From Promicromonosporaceae bacterium (GTDB lineage: Bacteria; Actinomycetota; Actinomycetes; Actinomycetales; Cellulomonadaceae): 15,363 nucleotides of DNA. Position 1 is the first letter of the stretch, and each line of letters opens with the position of its first letter. A program made the translations under genes and the position numbers. This document shows positions 6,868-13,884 of the stretch, piece after piece. Where the stretch lies: NCBI GenBank assembly GCA_009780755.1, contig WQZL01000044.1, forward strand, positions 1-15,363. The letters are read 5' to 3'. The notes under the pieces were generated by a model. That model had not been told where the DNA came from and did no database searches. It saw only the letters and a program-made list of their open reading frames with translations.

Positions 6868-7751
6868 ACTCGCTGGCGCATTACCTCGGCGATAGTGCCG
6901 GGAAGGGCCTGGGCCACGGCCAGCGCTGAGACCGGGCCACCAGGGTTTGCCCGGTGGGCGGCCAGGCCGTGAATCAAGGTGGCGGCGGCGGCAAGCCGGG
7001 CGGCCAGGGTCGGATAGACCATCACCTCCGCCGAGCGTTGGGCGAGCATCGTGCCGAGCAGCCCGGCCAACACGTCACCGGTACCGGCGGTGGCCAGCCA
7101 GTGCGGCGCGTTCTCCTGCACGTAGGCGCCGCCAGGCCCGGCAACGACGGTGGTTGCGCCCTTAAGCAGCACGGTCGCGCCCGTCACCTCGTGGATGCGC
7201 CTGGCCCAACGCACGGGGTCGGCCTCGATCACGGCTCGCACTACCTGCTCGCCACGAGCCGACAGCATCGTCGCCAGCTCCCCGGCGTGCGGAGTGAGTA
7301 CCACCGATGGCGGCAGGGGCCGATCTACCAGCGTCAACGCCCCGGCATCGATTACCGCAGGCACAGGCTTGACCGCGCCACCGAGCATTCCGGAGGCCAC
7401 ACCGAGCAGCGCCCAGCACTTCTCCCGCTGCGAATGTTCATCCCTGGTTTCATCCAGGCGCTTTTCGATGACGCCCGGCCCAAGCACCCAGGCATTCACG
7501 CGCCCGTCGGCCAGCACCACTTCGGGACGGGCGGCCAGCACCATCCGCGCCGCGTCATCGCAGCCCTGGTAGCGCACCATTCCAGCCCCGGCCAGCACCG
7601 CCGCCGAGGTCGCCAGCACCGCCGCTCCCGGATACCTGCTCGTCCCGGCCACCACCCCTACCACGCCGCGCGTGTATTTGTGATCCTTGCGTCCAGGCAC
7701 GGGCCAGTCGGCGGCAACATCATCGATAGTGAGGGTCAGCGTCTCGACCAT
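6864..7751 (-). CDS. nnrD: ADP-dependent NAD(P)H-hydrate dehydratase
   Basis: Metabolite-repair enzyme that dehydrates damaged NADHX/NADPHX back to NAD(P)H using ADP. It has 295 aa from ATG (MVETLTLTIDDVAADWPVPG), with a G-rich run just before it. Ribokinase-like fold markers: HKYTRGVVGVVAG, SRYPGAAVLATSAAVLAGAG, TPHAGELATML, VLLKGATTVV, and the phosphate-binding LATAGTGDVLAGLLG. Only the dehydratase half is present; the NnrE epimerase domain often fused in front is absent here. An in-frame extension to 7934 would run across the divergent oxidoreductase start and lacks similarity, so it is rejected. It lies upstream of eno on the same strand with a 61-bp gap. Confidence 0.92.
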   Translation of the reverse strand: MVETLTLTIDDVAADWPVPGRKDHKYTRGVVGVVAGTSRYPGAAVLATSAAVLAGAGMVRYQGCDDAARMVLAARPEVVLADGRVNAWVLGPGVIEKRLDETRDEHSQREKCWALLGVASGMLGGAVKPVPAVIDAGALTLVDRPLPPSVVLTPHAGELATMLSARGEQVVRAVIEADPVRWARRIHEVTGATVLLKGATTVVAGPGGAYVQENAPHWLATAGTGDVLAGLLGTMLAQRSAEVMVYPTLAARLAAAATLIHGLAAHRANPGGPVSALAVAQALPGTIAEVMRQRV

Positions 7752-7860
7752 CCCCCAATCATGCCGCACGTCAGGCCCATTTCCCGGTAAGCGAAGCGAA
7801 TATGGCTGCTGCTGGTGTTGCATTTCGGCCACCCGTAATCGCAGGGGTCGCGATCCCGGG

Positions 7861-7866
7861 TAACGT
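7861..7866 (+). promoter_or_regulatory. Candidate -10 box of a leaderless transcript
   Basis: TAACGT fits the TANNNT -10 consensus and ends 6 nt before the ATG of the oxidoreductase. There is no Shine-Dalgarno in between. The -35 region (ATCGCA at 17-nt spacing) is poor. A near-palindrome around TCGCGA lies in the spacer. Confidence 0.4.
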
Positions 7867-7872
7867 TGCCTC

Positions 7873-8904
7873 ATGAGATTTGGACTTTTCATTCCGCAGG
7901 GTTGGCGCATGGATCTCACCGAGGTGGCGCCCAAGGATCACTGGACGACGATGAGGTCGCTGCTAACGCTCGCTGACACGCACCAGCTGCCCGATGGCTC
8001 GCATCCTTGGGAATCGGTGTGGGTGTATGACCACTTCCACACCGTCCCCACTCCCAGCGATCAGGCCACACATGAGGCGTGGACGCTGATGGCGGCTTTC
8101 GCTGCCGCCACCGAGCGGGTGCGTCTCGGGCAGATGTGCACCTGCATGGCCTACCGCGAGCCGACGTACTTGGCGAAGGTCGCGGCCACGGTGGATGCGA
8201 TCAGCGGCGGACGCACCGAGATGGGCATCGGCGCGGGCTGGTATGAGCACGAGTGGCGCGCCTACGGTTACGGCTTCCCGCGGGCGGGCGAGCGCCTGGC
8301 GATGTTGGACGAGGGCGTGCAGATCATGGCCGAGATGTGGCGCACCGGCACCTCTGGTCGCTTCGAGGGCAAGCACTACGACGTGGACGGCGCGCTGTGC
8401 TACCCGCAGCCGCTGCAAACCGTGCGGGTGGATGGCGTGGACGTGCCGTCATTGCCGCTGTGGATCGCCGGTGGCGGCGAGCGCAAGACGCTGCGAACGG
8501 CCGCGAAGTACGCGCAGTACACCAACTTCGACGGCTCCCTGGCGGGATTTGCACACAAGTCGGCGATCCTAGAGCAGCACTGCGCCGATGTGGGCCGCGA
8601 CTTCGCGGAGATCACCCGCTCCTCGAACTACAACGTGCTGATCGGCACCCCGGCCGAGCAGCAGGAGCAGCTGGACTGGCTAGAAGCTGTCTACCGTAAG
8701 CACGCTCCCGAGCAGGCGGATGGCCAGGTAGCATCATGGGCGAATGACTCGCTGCGCGGCACCCCTGAGCAGATTGTCGAGAAGTTGACCGCGCTAAAGG
8801 CCATTGGCATGACGTACGCCATCACGTACTTCCCCAACTCCGCCGAAAATCACGCCCCCATCAACCTGTTCGCCAACGAGGTAATCCCCGCCCTGGCCAG
8901 CTGA
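7873..8904 (+). CDS. LLM-class F420-dependent oxidoreductase
   Basis: Luciferase-like monooxygenase-fold (TIM-barrel) protein, 343 aa. Family marks: MRFGLFIPQ at the N-terminus, ESVWVYDHFHTVP, TERVRLGQMCTCMAYREP, LAKVAATVDAISGGRTEMGIGAGW, FPRAGERLAMLDEG, and LPLWIAGGGERKTLRTAAKYAQYTNF. The IGAGW and IAGGGERKTLR motifs are typical of the actinobacterial subgroup annotated as F420-dependent (TIGR03560-like). It probably transfers a hydride between F420H2 and an unknown small molecule in the cytosol; the substrate cannot be read from the sequence. Not every member uses F420 rather than FMN. It is divergent from nnrD with a 121-bp shared upstream region and appears monocistronic. Confidence 0.88.
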   Translation: MRFGLFIPQGWRMDLTEVAPKDHWTTMRSLLTLADTHQLPDGSHPWESVWVYDHFHTVPTPSDQATHEAWTLMAAFAAATERVRLGQMCTCMAYREPTYLAKVAATVDAISGGRTEMGIGAGWYEHEWRAYGYGFPRAGERLAMLDEGVQIMAEMWRTGTSGRFEGKHYDVDGALCYPQPLQTVRVDGVDVPSLPLWIAGGGERKTLRTAAKYAQYTNFDGSLAGFAHKSAILEQHCADVGRDFAEITRSSNYNVLIGTPAEQQEQLDWLEAVYRKHAPEQADGQVASWANDSLRGTPEQIVEKLTALKAIGMTYAITYFPNSAENHAPINLFANEVIPALAS

Positions 8905-8993
8905 GGAACGTCTTCTCCTGCAAGTACCAGGGCTTACTTACCCTCCTCCGTTAGTGCGCGTGTTATCAGCGATGCCAGTGTGTCATGTCTCAG

Positions 8994-9034
8994 GCGTGCG
9001 GCTCGCTGTCCCGTCAGCAAGTCAGCGGGCACGC
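8994..9034 (+). other. Imperfect stem-loop between the LLM gene and coaA
   Basis: GCGTGC (8994-8999) pairs with GCACGC (9029-9034), and CGCTG (9004-9008) with CAGCG (9023-9027). There is an asymmetric bulge (4 nt against 1) and a 14-nt loop. It lies about 90 bp after the LLM stop and 160 bp before coaA. It could end the LLM transcript or sit in a coaA leader; no U run follows. Confidence 0.3.
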
Positions 9035-9100
9035 TCGCGCAGGATGGCGTGGACTGGAGGCGCGCCAACTACTACCACACCTGGCCTGCCTGTTTACTCG

Positions 9101-9143
9101 CCAATCGGTTTTTCGCACACTTTCCAACCGGTGTTTCGCACAT
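9101..9143 (+). repeat. Two near-identical 20-bp direct repeats upstream of coaA
   Basis: CCAATCGGTTTTTCGCACAC (9101-9120) and CCAACCGGTGTTTCGCACAT (9124-9143) match at 17 of 20 positions with a 23-bp period, about two helical turns. They sit 53-95 bp before the coaA GTG, where operators for a dimeric regulator would be expected. No regulator is identified. Confidence 0.6.
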
Positions 9144-9195
9144 CGTGTCTGCGGGAAGCAGACAGAGGGGCAGTGATTACGGCAGAATTGGCGGG

Positions 9196-10146
9196 GTGAC
9201 CGAGCATCTCCTCATTCCGTCGCAGTATGTGGACTTGGATCGGGCCGCCTGGCAGCGGCTGTCGTCATCGACACCGCTGCCGTTGACCGATGCCGACGTG
9301 CGGCGACTGCGCGGCCTCGGTGACCCCATCGATCTGGCCGAGGTGGACGCCGTCTATCGCCCGCTCTCCCGGCTGCTCAACCTGTACGTGGCCGCGAGCG
9401 CCGGGCTGCATAAGGCTACCTCGACGTTTTTGCACGAGATCAGTCCGCGCACGCCGTATGTGATTGGTGTGGCCGGGTCAGTGGCCGTGGGTAAATCGAC
9501 GGTGGCGCGCATTCTGCGAGAGCTGATGGCCCGTTGGCCTGATACTCCGCATGTCGAACTTGTCACCACCGACGGGTTCTTGCTGCCGAATGCGGAGCTG
9601 GAGCGGCTTGGTCTGATGGAGCGTAAGGGCTTTCCGGAATCGTATAACCGCCGAGCGTTAGTGGAGTTTGTTCGCCGGGTGAAGGCCGGTGAACCCGAGG
9701 TGACGGCGCCGGTGTATTCGCACGTCACTTATGACATCGTGCCCGGCGAACGACAGCAGGTGCATCGCCCCGATGTGTTGATTGTCGAAGGGTTAAACGT
9801 GCTGCAACCCGCCCGTCCGGCCCCGGAACGGGATTCGATGGTGACGGTCAGCGACTTCTTCGACTTCTCCATCTACGTGGACGCGCGGGCCGAAGACATT
9901 CGCCGCTGGTACATCGACCGATTTTTGAGCCTGCGGACGACGGCATTCACCAGGCCCGATTCCTTTTTCCGGCGTTATGCCAACCTTTCTGACGAGGAGG
10001 CCACCGCGAAGGCAGCCTCCATCTGGGAGACAACTAACGCTCCCAACCTAGAGCAGAACATCCGCCCCACCCGCGGTCGGGCGGGACTCGTACTCACAAA
10101 GGGGCCGGATCATTCTCTACAGCGGGTGCGGTTGCGGAAGTTGTGA
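9196..10146 (+). CDS. coaA: Type I pantothenate kinase
   Basis: First and usually rate-setting step of CoA synthesis: ATP-dependent phosphorylation of pantothenate, with feedback by CoA in the family. It has 316 aa from GTG, matching the E. coli enzyme length. The P-loop GSVAVGKS is at residues 94-101. ELVTTDGFLLPN, GFPESYNRRAL, TAPVYSHVTYDIVPGE, LIVEGLNVLQ, DFSIYVDA and NIRPTRGRAGLVLTKG follow in the same order as in E. coli CoaA. An in-frame extension back to 8980 has no family similarity and is rejected. GGCGGG just before the GTG is a weak ribosome-binding site. The last 53 bp, encoding the conserved LTKGPDHSLQRVRLRKL tail, overlap the end of dedA on the other strand. Confidence 0.96.
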   Translation: MTEHLLIPSQYVDLDRAAWQRLSSSTPLPLTDADVRRLRGLGDPIDLAEVDAVYRPLSRLLNLYVAASAGLHKATSTFLHEISPRTPYVIGVAGSVAVGKSTVARILRELMARWPDTPHVELVTTDGFLLPNAELERLGLMERKGFPESYNRRALVEFVRRVKAGEPEVTAPVYSHVTYDIVPGERQQVHRPDVLIVEGLNVLQPARPAPERDSMVTVSDFFDFSIYVDARAEDIRRWYIDRFLSLRTTAFTRPDSFFRRYANLSDEEATAKAASIWETTNAPNLEQNIRPTRGRAGLVLTKGPDHSLQRVRLRKL

Positions 10147-10774
10147 GCGTCTCTTCGCCCAGCTCGATGCCGCGCCAGCCCATGATGGTGCGGGCGAGCC
10201 GGTCCGCGAGCAGTCCGACGATGAGTCCGGCCACTACGCCGACGCTCATCGCGGCGAGCGGGTATTCCTCGAACCACACTCCGGCGAGCAGGCCGGTGGC
10301 GAGCATGTAGGCGCTCCATAACAGCGATGAGACGGCGGTGACCCGCATGAAGGCGCGTCGAGGGTAGCGCACGGCCCCGGCAGCTATGGGGACGGCTACC
10401 CGAATCACCGGCAGGTAGCGGGTGGCGATGATGAAAGATGTGCCGTGCCGCGCGAGCGACCGGTAGGCCCAGGCCACGGCTGCCTGGCCCCTGGAGCCTC
10501 GCAGCAGCCGGGTGCGGTCGGTGCCGAGAACCCGGCCCACGGCGTAGGCGAGTTGGTCGCCGCACCAGGCGCCGAGGGCGCCGACCAGGAACAACGCGAG
10601 CAATGGCGGCGTACCGGGGGTCTGATGAATCGCGGCCAGGGAGAGCAGCACCGCCTCGCTGGGCACGGGTGGAAAGATGCCATCGGCCACCACCATTACG
10701 AACAGCAGCGGGTAAATCCACACTTCGGCGGCGGCGGTGAGTACCCAGGCTTCGACCTGCCCTAACCAGTACAA
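10094..10774 (-). CDS. DedA/VTT-family membrane protein
   Basis: About 226 aa with several hydrophobic segments. VVADGIFPPVPSEAVLLSLA is the family N-terminal motif (re-entrant loop with Pro and Glu), and ATRYLPVIRVAVPIAAG is the conserved arginine/glycine motif. DedA proteins move lipids; some (UptA) return undecaprenyl phosphate across the membrane for cell-wall synthesis, which fits its place directly after glmM. The frame opens at TTG 10774, immediately after the glmM TAG, with no good ribosome-binding site; a GTG about 17 codons in is an alternative start. The last ~18 codons are hydrophilic, not conserved, and lie antisense to the conserved coaA 3' end. Confidence 0.88.
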   Translation of the reverse strand: MYWLGQVEAWVLTAAAEVWIYPLLFVMVVADGIFPPVPSEAVLLSLAAIHQTPGTPPLLALFLVGALGAWCGDQLAYAVGRVLGTDRTRLLRGSRGQAAVAWAYRSLARHGTSFIIATRYLPVIRVAVPIAAGAVRYPRRAFMRVTAVSSLLWSAYMLATGLLAGVWFEEYPLAAMSVGVVAGLIVGLLADRLARTIMGWRGIELGEETLTTSATAPAVENDPAPL

Positions 10775-12139
10775 CTACAGCGCCAGGCGTTCGCGAACAG
10801 TGGCGGCCAGCGAGTCGGCCACGCCATCGGCCTGCTGCTGCGTGGCGGCCTCGACCATGACGCGCACCATCGGCTCGGTGCCCGATGCCCGCAACAGCAC
10901 CCGTCCGGTATCGCCCAGCAGCGCCTCGGCGGCGGCCACAGCCGACGCCAGTCCCTCGTCGCTGTCAACTCTGGCCTTGTCAACGCCGCGCACATTTACC
11001 AGCGTCTGCGGCAGGCGTTGGATCGAACCGGCTAGATCGGCCAGCTTTTTGCCGGAACGCTTCACCTCGGCGGCCAGATGCAGGGCGGTGAGTACGCCGT
11101 CTCCGGTGGTGGCGTGTTCGGCGAGGATGATGTGCCCGGATTGCTCGCCCCCGATGCCGTAGCCGTGGGCGCGCATTTCTTCGAGTACATAGCGGTCGCC
11201 CACGGCGGTTTGCACGGTGTTGATGCCTTCGTCCCTCATCGCGAGCAGCAGGCCCAGGTTGCTCATCACGGTGACGACGAGGGTGTCATCGGGCAGGGCA
11301 CCCTTGGTTTTCAGCGACTTGGCGAGGATACCCAGAATCTTGTCGCCGTCCACCAGCGCGCCAGTGTGGTCTACGGCCAGGCAACGGTCGGCGTCACCGT
11401 CGAAGGCCACCCCGAAGTCGGCGATAGCGGCTACGACCACGGCCTGCAACTGCTCGGGGTGGGTGGAACCAGCCTTTTCGTTGATGTTGCGTCCGTCAGG
11501 GCTGGCGTTCATCACCACAACATCGGCCCCGGCGGCCCGTAGCGCTTCTGGGCCGACCACTGAGGCAGCCCCGTTGGCGGCGTCCACAGCGATGCGCAGA
11601 CCGTCTAGCGGGCGGTAATCGAAGGTGGTGCCGACCGAACCGATCAGGTGTTGCACATATTTATCGACGGCGCTGCCGTTATCGACGCGCACCCGACCAA
11701 CGGCGGCGCCGGTGGGCAAATCCCAGGGCTGGTCGAGCCATGCCTCGATGCGGTCTTCGACGGCGTCGTCCAGTTTGAGGCCGCCGCGCTGGAAGAACTT
11801 GATGCCGTTGTCGGGCATGGGGTTGTGCGAGGCGGAGATCATCACGCCGAGGTCGCAGTCGAGTTCGGTGACCAGGTGGGCCAGCGCGGGGGTGGGCAGC
11901 ACGCCGAGGTCGATCACGTCCACTCCGGCCGAGGCAAGCCCGGCGGTGACGCCTGCGGCTAGGAATTCCCCCGACGCGCGAGGGTCGCGCCCAACCACGG
12001 CTCGCGAGCGGCGCCTGGTCTCGTGCCGAGCGGAACCCAGCTCGTGTGCGGCGGCGGTGCCTAACCGAAGCGCCAGCTCCGCAGTCACGTCGCGGTTAGC
12101 CAGCCCCCGTACCCCATCTGTCCCAAACAGCCGTGCCAT
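10775..12139 (-). CDS. glmM: Phosphoglucosamine mutase
   Basis: Converts glucosamine-6-phosphate to glucosamine-1-phosphate on the way to UDP-GlcNAc for peptidoglycan. It has 454 aa, normal length. MARLFGTDGVRG at the N-terminus; the phosphoserine loop VMISASHNP with Ser104; the metal loop FDGDADR; the sugar-binding GGEQSGHII; and the C-terminal phosphate-binding RASGTEPMVRV. The ATG start is preceded by AGGAAG. A TAGGCT -10-like box lies about 33 nt upstream. dedA follows with zero spacing on the same strand. The frequent partners rpsI (upstream) and glmS are not in the window. Confidence 0.97.
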   Translation of the reverse strand: MARLFGTDGVRGLANRDVTAELALRLGTAAAHELGSARHETRRRSRAVVGRDPRASGEFLAAGVTAGLASAGVDVIDLGVLPTPALAHLVTELDCDLGVMISASHNPMPDNGIKFFQRGGLKLDDAVEDRIEAWLDQPWDLPTGAAVGRVRVDNGSAVDKYVQHLIGSVGTTFDYRPLDGLRIAVDAANGAASVVGPEALRAAGADVVVMNASPDGRNINEKAGSTHPEQLQAVVVAAIADFGVAFDGDADRCLAVDHTGALVDGDKILGILAKSLKTKGALPDDTLVVTVMSNLGLLLAMRDEGINTVQTAVGDRYVLEEMRAHGYGIGGEQSGHIILAEHATTGDGVLTALHLAAEVKRSGKKLADLAGSIQRLPQTLVNVRGVDKARVDSDEGLASAVAAAEALLGDTGRVLLRASGTEPMVRVMVEAATQQQADGVADSLAATVRERLAL

Positions 12140-12171
12140 CGAGCTTCCTTTCTCATCACAACAAGACCCCC

Positions 12172-12177
12172 AGCCTA
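12172..12177 (-). promoter_or_regulatory. Candidate -10 box of glmM
   Basis: TAGGCT on the minus strand, identical to the eno -10 box, gives a start near 12165 and a leader of about 25 nt that contains AGGAAG. No good -35 box is visible at 16-18 nt. Confidence 0.4.
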
Positions 12178-12206
12178 GCGCCCCAAATGGTCGAGCCGAC
12201 TCCGGG

Positions 12207-12284
12207 CGGTTGAGCAGAGAGCGCAGCGACTATGCCGAAACCACCCCGCACAACCTCACAGTGGTTGAGCCTGTCGAAACTACC
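12207..12284. repeat. Two GGTTGAGC...CGAAAC(C/T)ACC intergenic repeat copies
   Basis: Copy 2 (12207-12245) begins CGGTTGAGC and ends CCGAAACCACC with an interior of AGAGAGCGCAGCGAC type. Copy 3 (12261-12284) is GTGGTTGAGCCTG then TCGAAACTACC. Both share ends with the 5430-5454 element. The ends are inverted (GGTT...AACC), so each can fold. They fill most of the 183-bp gap between glmM and the flavin-binding protein gene. Confidence 0.65.
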
Positions 12285-12322
12285 AAAAACGCGGAACAAC
12301 CAAGCAACGACAGCTAACGAAT

Positions 12323-12745
12323 TCAGACAGCAAAATCAACCGGGTGATAGTTCGAGTAATACCGGCCCGAGACCGGAGTGAACCTCAACACGCAAAAATC
12401 AGGATCAGTGAAGGATTGCTCCGGGTAAGCTCCCTTGAACCTGTCCTGCCAGTATTTCTCCTTGACGCCCAGGTCGGTGACGATCTCCATATCGCCCTTC
12501 AGGAAGCAGCCCTGCCACTTGATACCCCGAGAGTAGAAGTAGACGCTAGCCTTCGGATTCATGGTGATGGCAGCGGCAAACTTCGAGGAAGTGTTGGTGC
12601 AGAAGTACAGCTCACTCAACGATTCGCGGTGTTTGCCGGGCACAACCGCCTTCGTCAACGGGTACCCATCCTCCCCCACACAGGTCAAGACGAACGTATT
12701 AACCTTCCGATACAGCCGCTCGGCCTGTTCTCTAACCTCAGTCAT
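12323..12745 (-). CDS. Pyridoxamine 5'-phosphate oxidase-like flavin split-barrel protein
   Basis: A 140-aa small split-barrel protein, a flavin-binding fold used by PNPOx relatives and 'general stress protein 26' types. Family features: an N-terminal helix (EQAERLYRKVN), FVLTCVGEDGYPLTKAV, ELYFCTNTSSKFAAAI (phosphate/flavin-binding T/S-SK motif), NPKASVYFYSRG, GDMEIVTD and the C-terminal YYSNYHPVDF. The WQGCFLKGDMEIV style and the visibly lower G+C than neighbours recall proteins of clostridia and other anaerobes, so transfer is possible. The cofactor (FMN or F420) and substrate are unknown. No Shine-Dalgarno is seen; a TAGTGT box ends 6 nt before ATG. It sits at the edge of the accessory region. 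Confidence 0.8.
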   Translation of the reverse strand: MTEVREQAERLYRKVNTFVLTCVGEDGYPLTKAVVPGKHRESLSELYFCTNTSSKFAAAITMNPKASVYFYSRGIKWQGCFLKGDMEIVTDLGVKEKYWQDRFKGAYPEQSFTDPDFCVLRFTPVSGRYYSNYHPVDFAV

Positions 12746-12751
12746 GCCGCC

Positions 12752-12757
12752 ACACTA
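12752..12757 (-). promoter_or_regulatory. Candidate -10 box of a leaderless transcript
   Basis: On the minus strand TAGTGT fits TANNNT and is followed by GGCGGC and then the ATG of the split-barrel protein, the same 6-nt spacing as at 7861 and 5421. The -35 region is not convincing. Confidence 0.4.
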
Positions 12758-12839
12758 GCACCACAGGCCACCCCAGGGAGTCACGCCGAACCACTTACAC
12801 GCTTAACCTGACAGTCCCCCTCGGGGCACCCGTGAGAGG

Positions 12840-13211
12840 GTGGCCATTGAAGAGTTGCGTGCGCTCAACTCCCGTCCACATGGCGCAACTTGGATCGAAC
12901 GCCTGCATGACGCCATCAGTGAGGCTACGGACGAGAACGCGGAGCCGCCGGTCCCTACATCGCCCGCGCGCTCTACGGGCACGCGGGGCTAATCGGCGCA
13001 TTGAGGGCCGCACGTAACTGGGGTGTACGACGCGCTGCTAACTGAGACCGGGATACCCCTCCATATTGCTACCGACCCAGATAGACGCTTCGCGGTCGCA
13101 GAGACTCTTGACAATGCCGCCGCAGTGTTGGAGAAGGCCCGCTGGGAACCAGGAGGCGACGCGCCCGGCCTGCGTCTGACCGTCATCGATAAAGGCCAGA
13201 TCGATGTCTAG
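12840..13211 (+). pseudogene. Unrecognised gene broken by two compensating frameshifts
   Basis: Three protein-like pieces lie end to end on the plus strand. Frame A, from GTG 12840: VAIEELRALNSRPHGATWIE... to about 12950. Frame B, about 12941-13022: PYIARALYGHAGLIGALRAA..NWG. Frame A again from 13023: VYDALLTETGIPLHIATDPD..., ending KGQIDV at TAG 13209. Frame A has TAA at 12990 and TGA at 13002; frame B stops at 13043. One lost base near 12940-12953 and one extra G in the GGGG run 13020-13023 would restore a single reading of about 124 aa. I do not recognise the family. Two sequencing errors are an alternative to real decay. The stop overlaps the stop of the next gene on the other strand. Confidence 0.5.
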
Positions 13212-13576
13212 TCGATCTCGTTGAGTAATTCACCTCGATCATTGAAAAGCAGGCCCGGGCCACCCCTGGCACCAGGGAGTACATAGTAGTCAAAGCTGCC
13301 AGAGGTCCAGGTGGCACGGTTGCCGTCTTCTAGCACGTAGCTGTGGCTAGTCGCATAGGCGATGATGTCGCGACGTTTGAGACCAACCAGCGTCCCCTTG
13401 ACTGCTACTCCTGCGGCTTGCCCATCAAACATGCGAGCAAGCACGCGGGGAGCATCAGCGCGGCAGGCCCGGCGCTCGCGGTCCCACTCCCCTGATGCCT
13501 TGTTACCGACGATGAAGATACCAACCATCCAGGTAAGGGCGAACAGCACTAGCGGTATCACTAAGAACGCGATCAT
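13208..13576 (-). CDS. Small single-pass membrane protein, unknown function
   Basis: It has 122 aa with one hydrophobic segment at about residues 3-24 (IAFLVIPLVLFALTWMVGIF), then a soluble part of mixed charge ending GGPGLLFNDRGELLNEID. Two cysteines at most, no recognised domain; not a lipoprotein (no lipobox). The start is well supported: a near-perfect AAGGAGGTGA ribosome-binding site lies a few bases before ATG. It starts 7 nt after the stop of the 66-aa membrane protein, so the two form a tight pair. Its TAG stop shares CTAG with the TAG of the broken gene on the other strand. Lower G+C than the core genes suggests acquired DNA. Confidence 0.7.
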   Translation of the reverse strand: MIAFLVIPLVLFALTWMVGIFIVGNKASGEWDRERRACRADAPRVLARMFDGQAAGVAVKGTLVGLKRRDIIAYATSHSYVLEDGNRATWTSGSFDYYVLPGARGGPGLLFNDRGELLNEID

Positions 13577-13583
13577 GACGAAC

Positions 13584-13784
13584 TCACCTCCTTAGTCCCG
13601 ATGGGGTCGTGTCCGTCTCTGTGGTGCTACCAACTGGTAGCCGTCGCCACCAGCGTACGACAGCGGCGATGAACAGAGTAATTGCTAGCACTGGTATCCA
13701 TCCCCCATAGATCAGGGCCGCTACCAGCCAAAAGGCCACGAAAACAGTCATTGGTACGGTCACCAGCAGTAACAGGGCGCTCAT
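13584..13784 (-). CDS. Small two-helix membrane protein, unknown function
   Basis: It has 66 aa with two hydrophobic segments (about residues 3-26 and 29-45) followed by a basic patch RWWRR and a hydrophilic tail rich in Thr/Ser. By the positive-inside rule the tail is likely cytoplasmic, giving a hairpin with both ends inside. GTG (13787) and ATG (13784) stand in tandem; AAGGAG is better spaced for the ATG. It is the first gene of a pair with the 122-aa protein. A holin-like or membrane-partner role can be imagined next to phage DNA, but nothing shows it. Confidence 0.6.
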   Translation of the reverse strand: MSALLLLVTVPMTVFVAFWLVAALIYGGWIPVLAITLFIAAVVRWWRRLPVGSTTETDTTPSGLRR

Positions 13785-13884
13785 CACGACTCCTTCCCAG
13801 GAAAGTTGAACACAGCTATTCCTTCCATCCTGCGCCTATCGCGCACTTCCCGCAACCCCTGTTATCCCTGAAACTAGGTGCCCC

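Noticed and set aside
7752..7934. N-terminal extension of nnrD to 7934
   Set aside because: It crosses the divergent LLM gene start and its promoter region, and the family-like sequence begins only near the ATG at 7751.
8980..9195. N-terminal extension of coaA to 8980
   Set aside because: The GTG at 9196 gives the exact family length; the upstream residues look like translated non-coding DNA and contain the direct repeats.
8954..9199. 81-aa open frame between the LLM gene and coaA
   Set aside because: No domain, no ribosome-binding site, and it overlaps the coaA start; the region is better read as regulatory.
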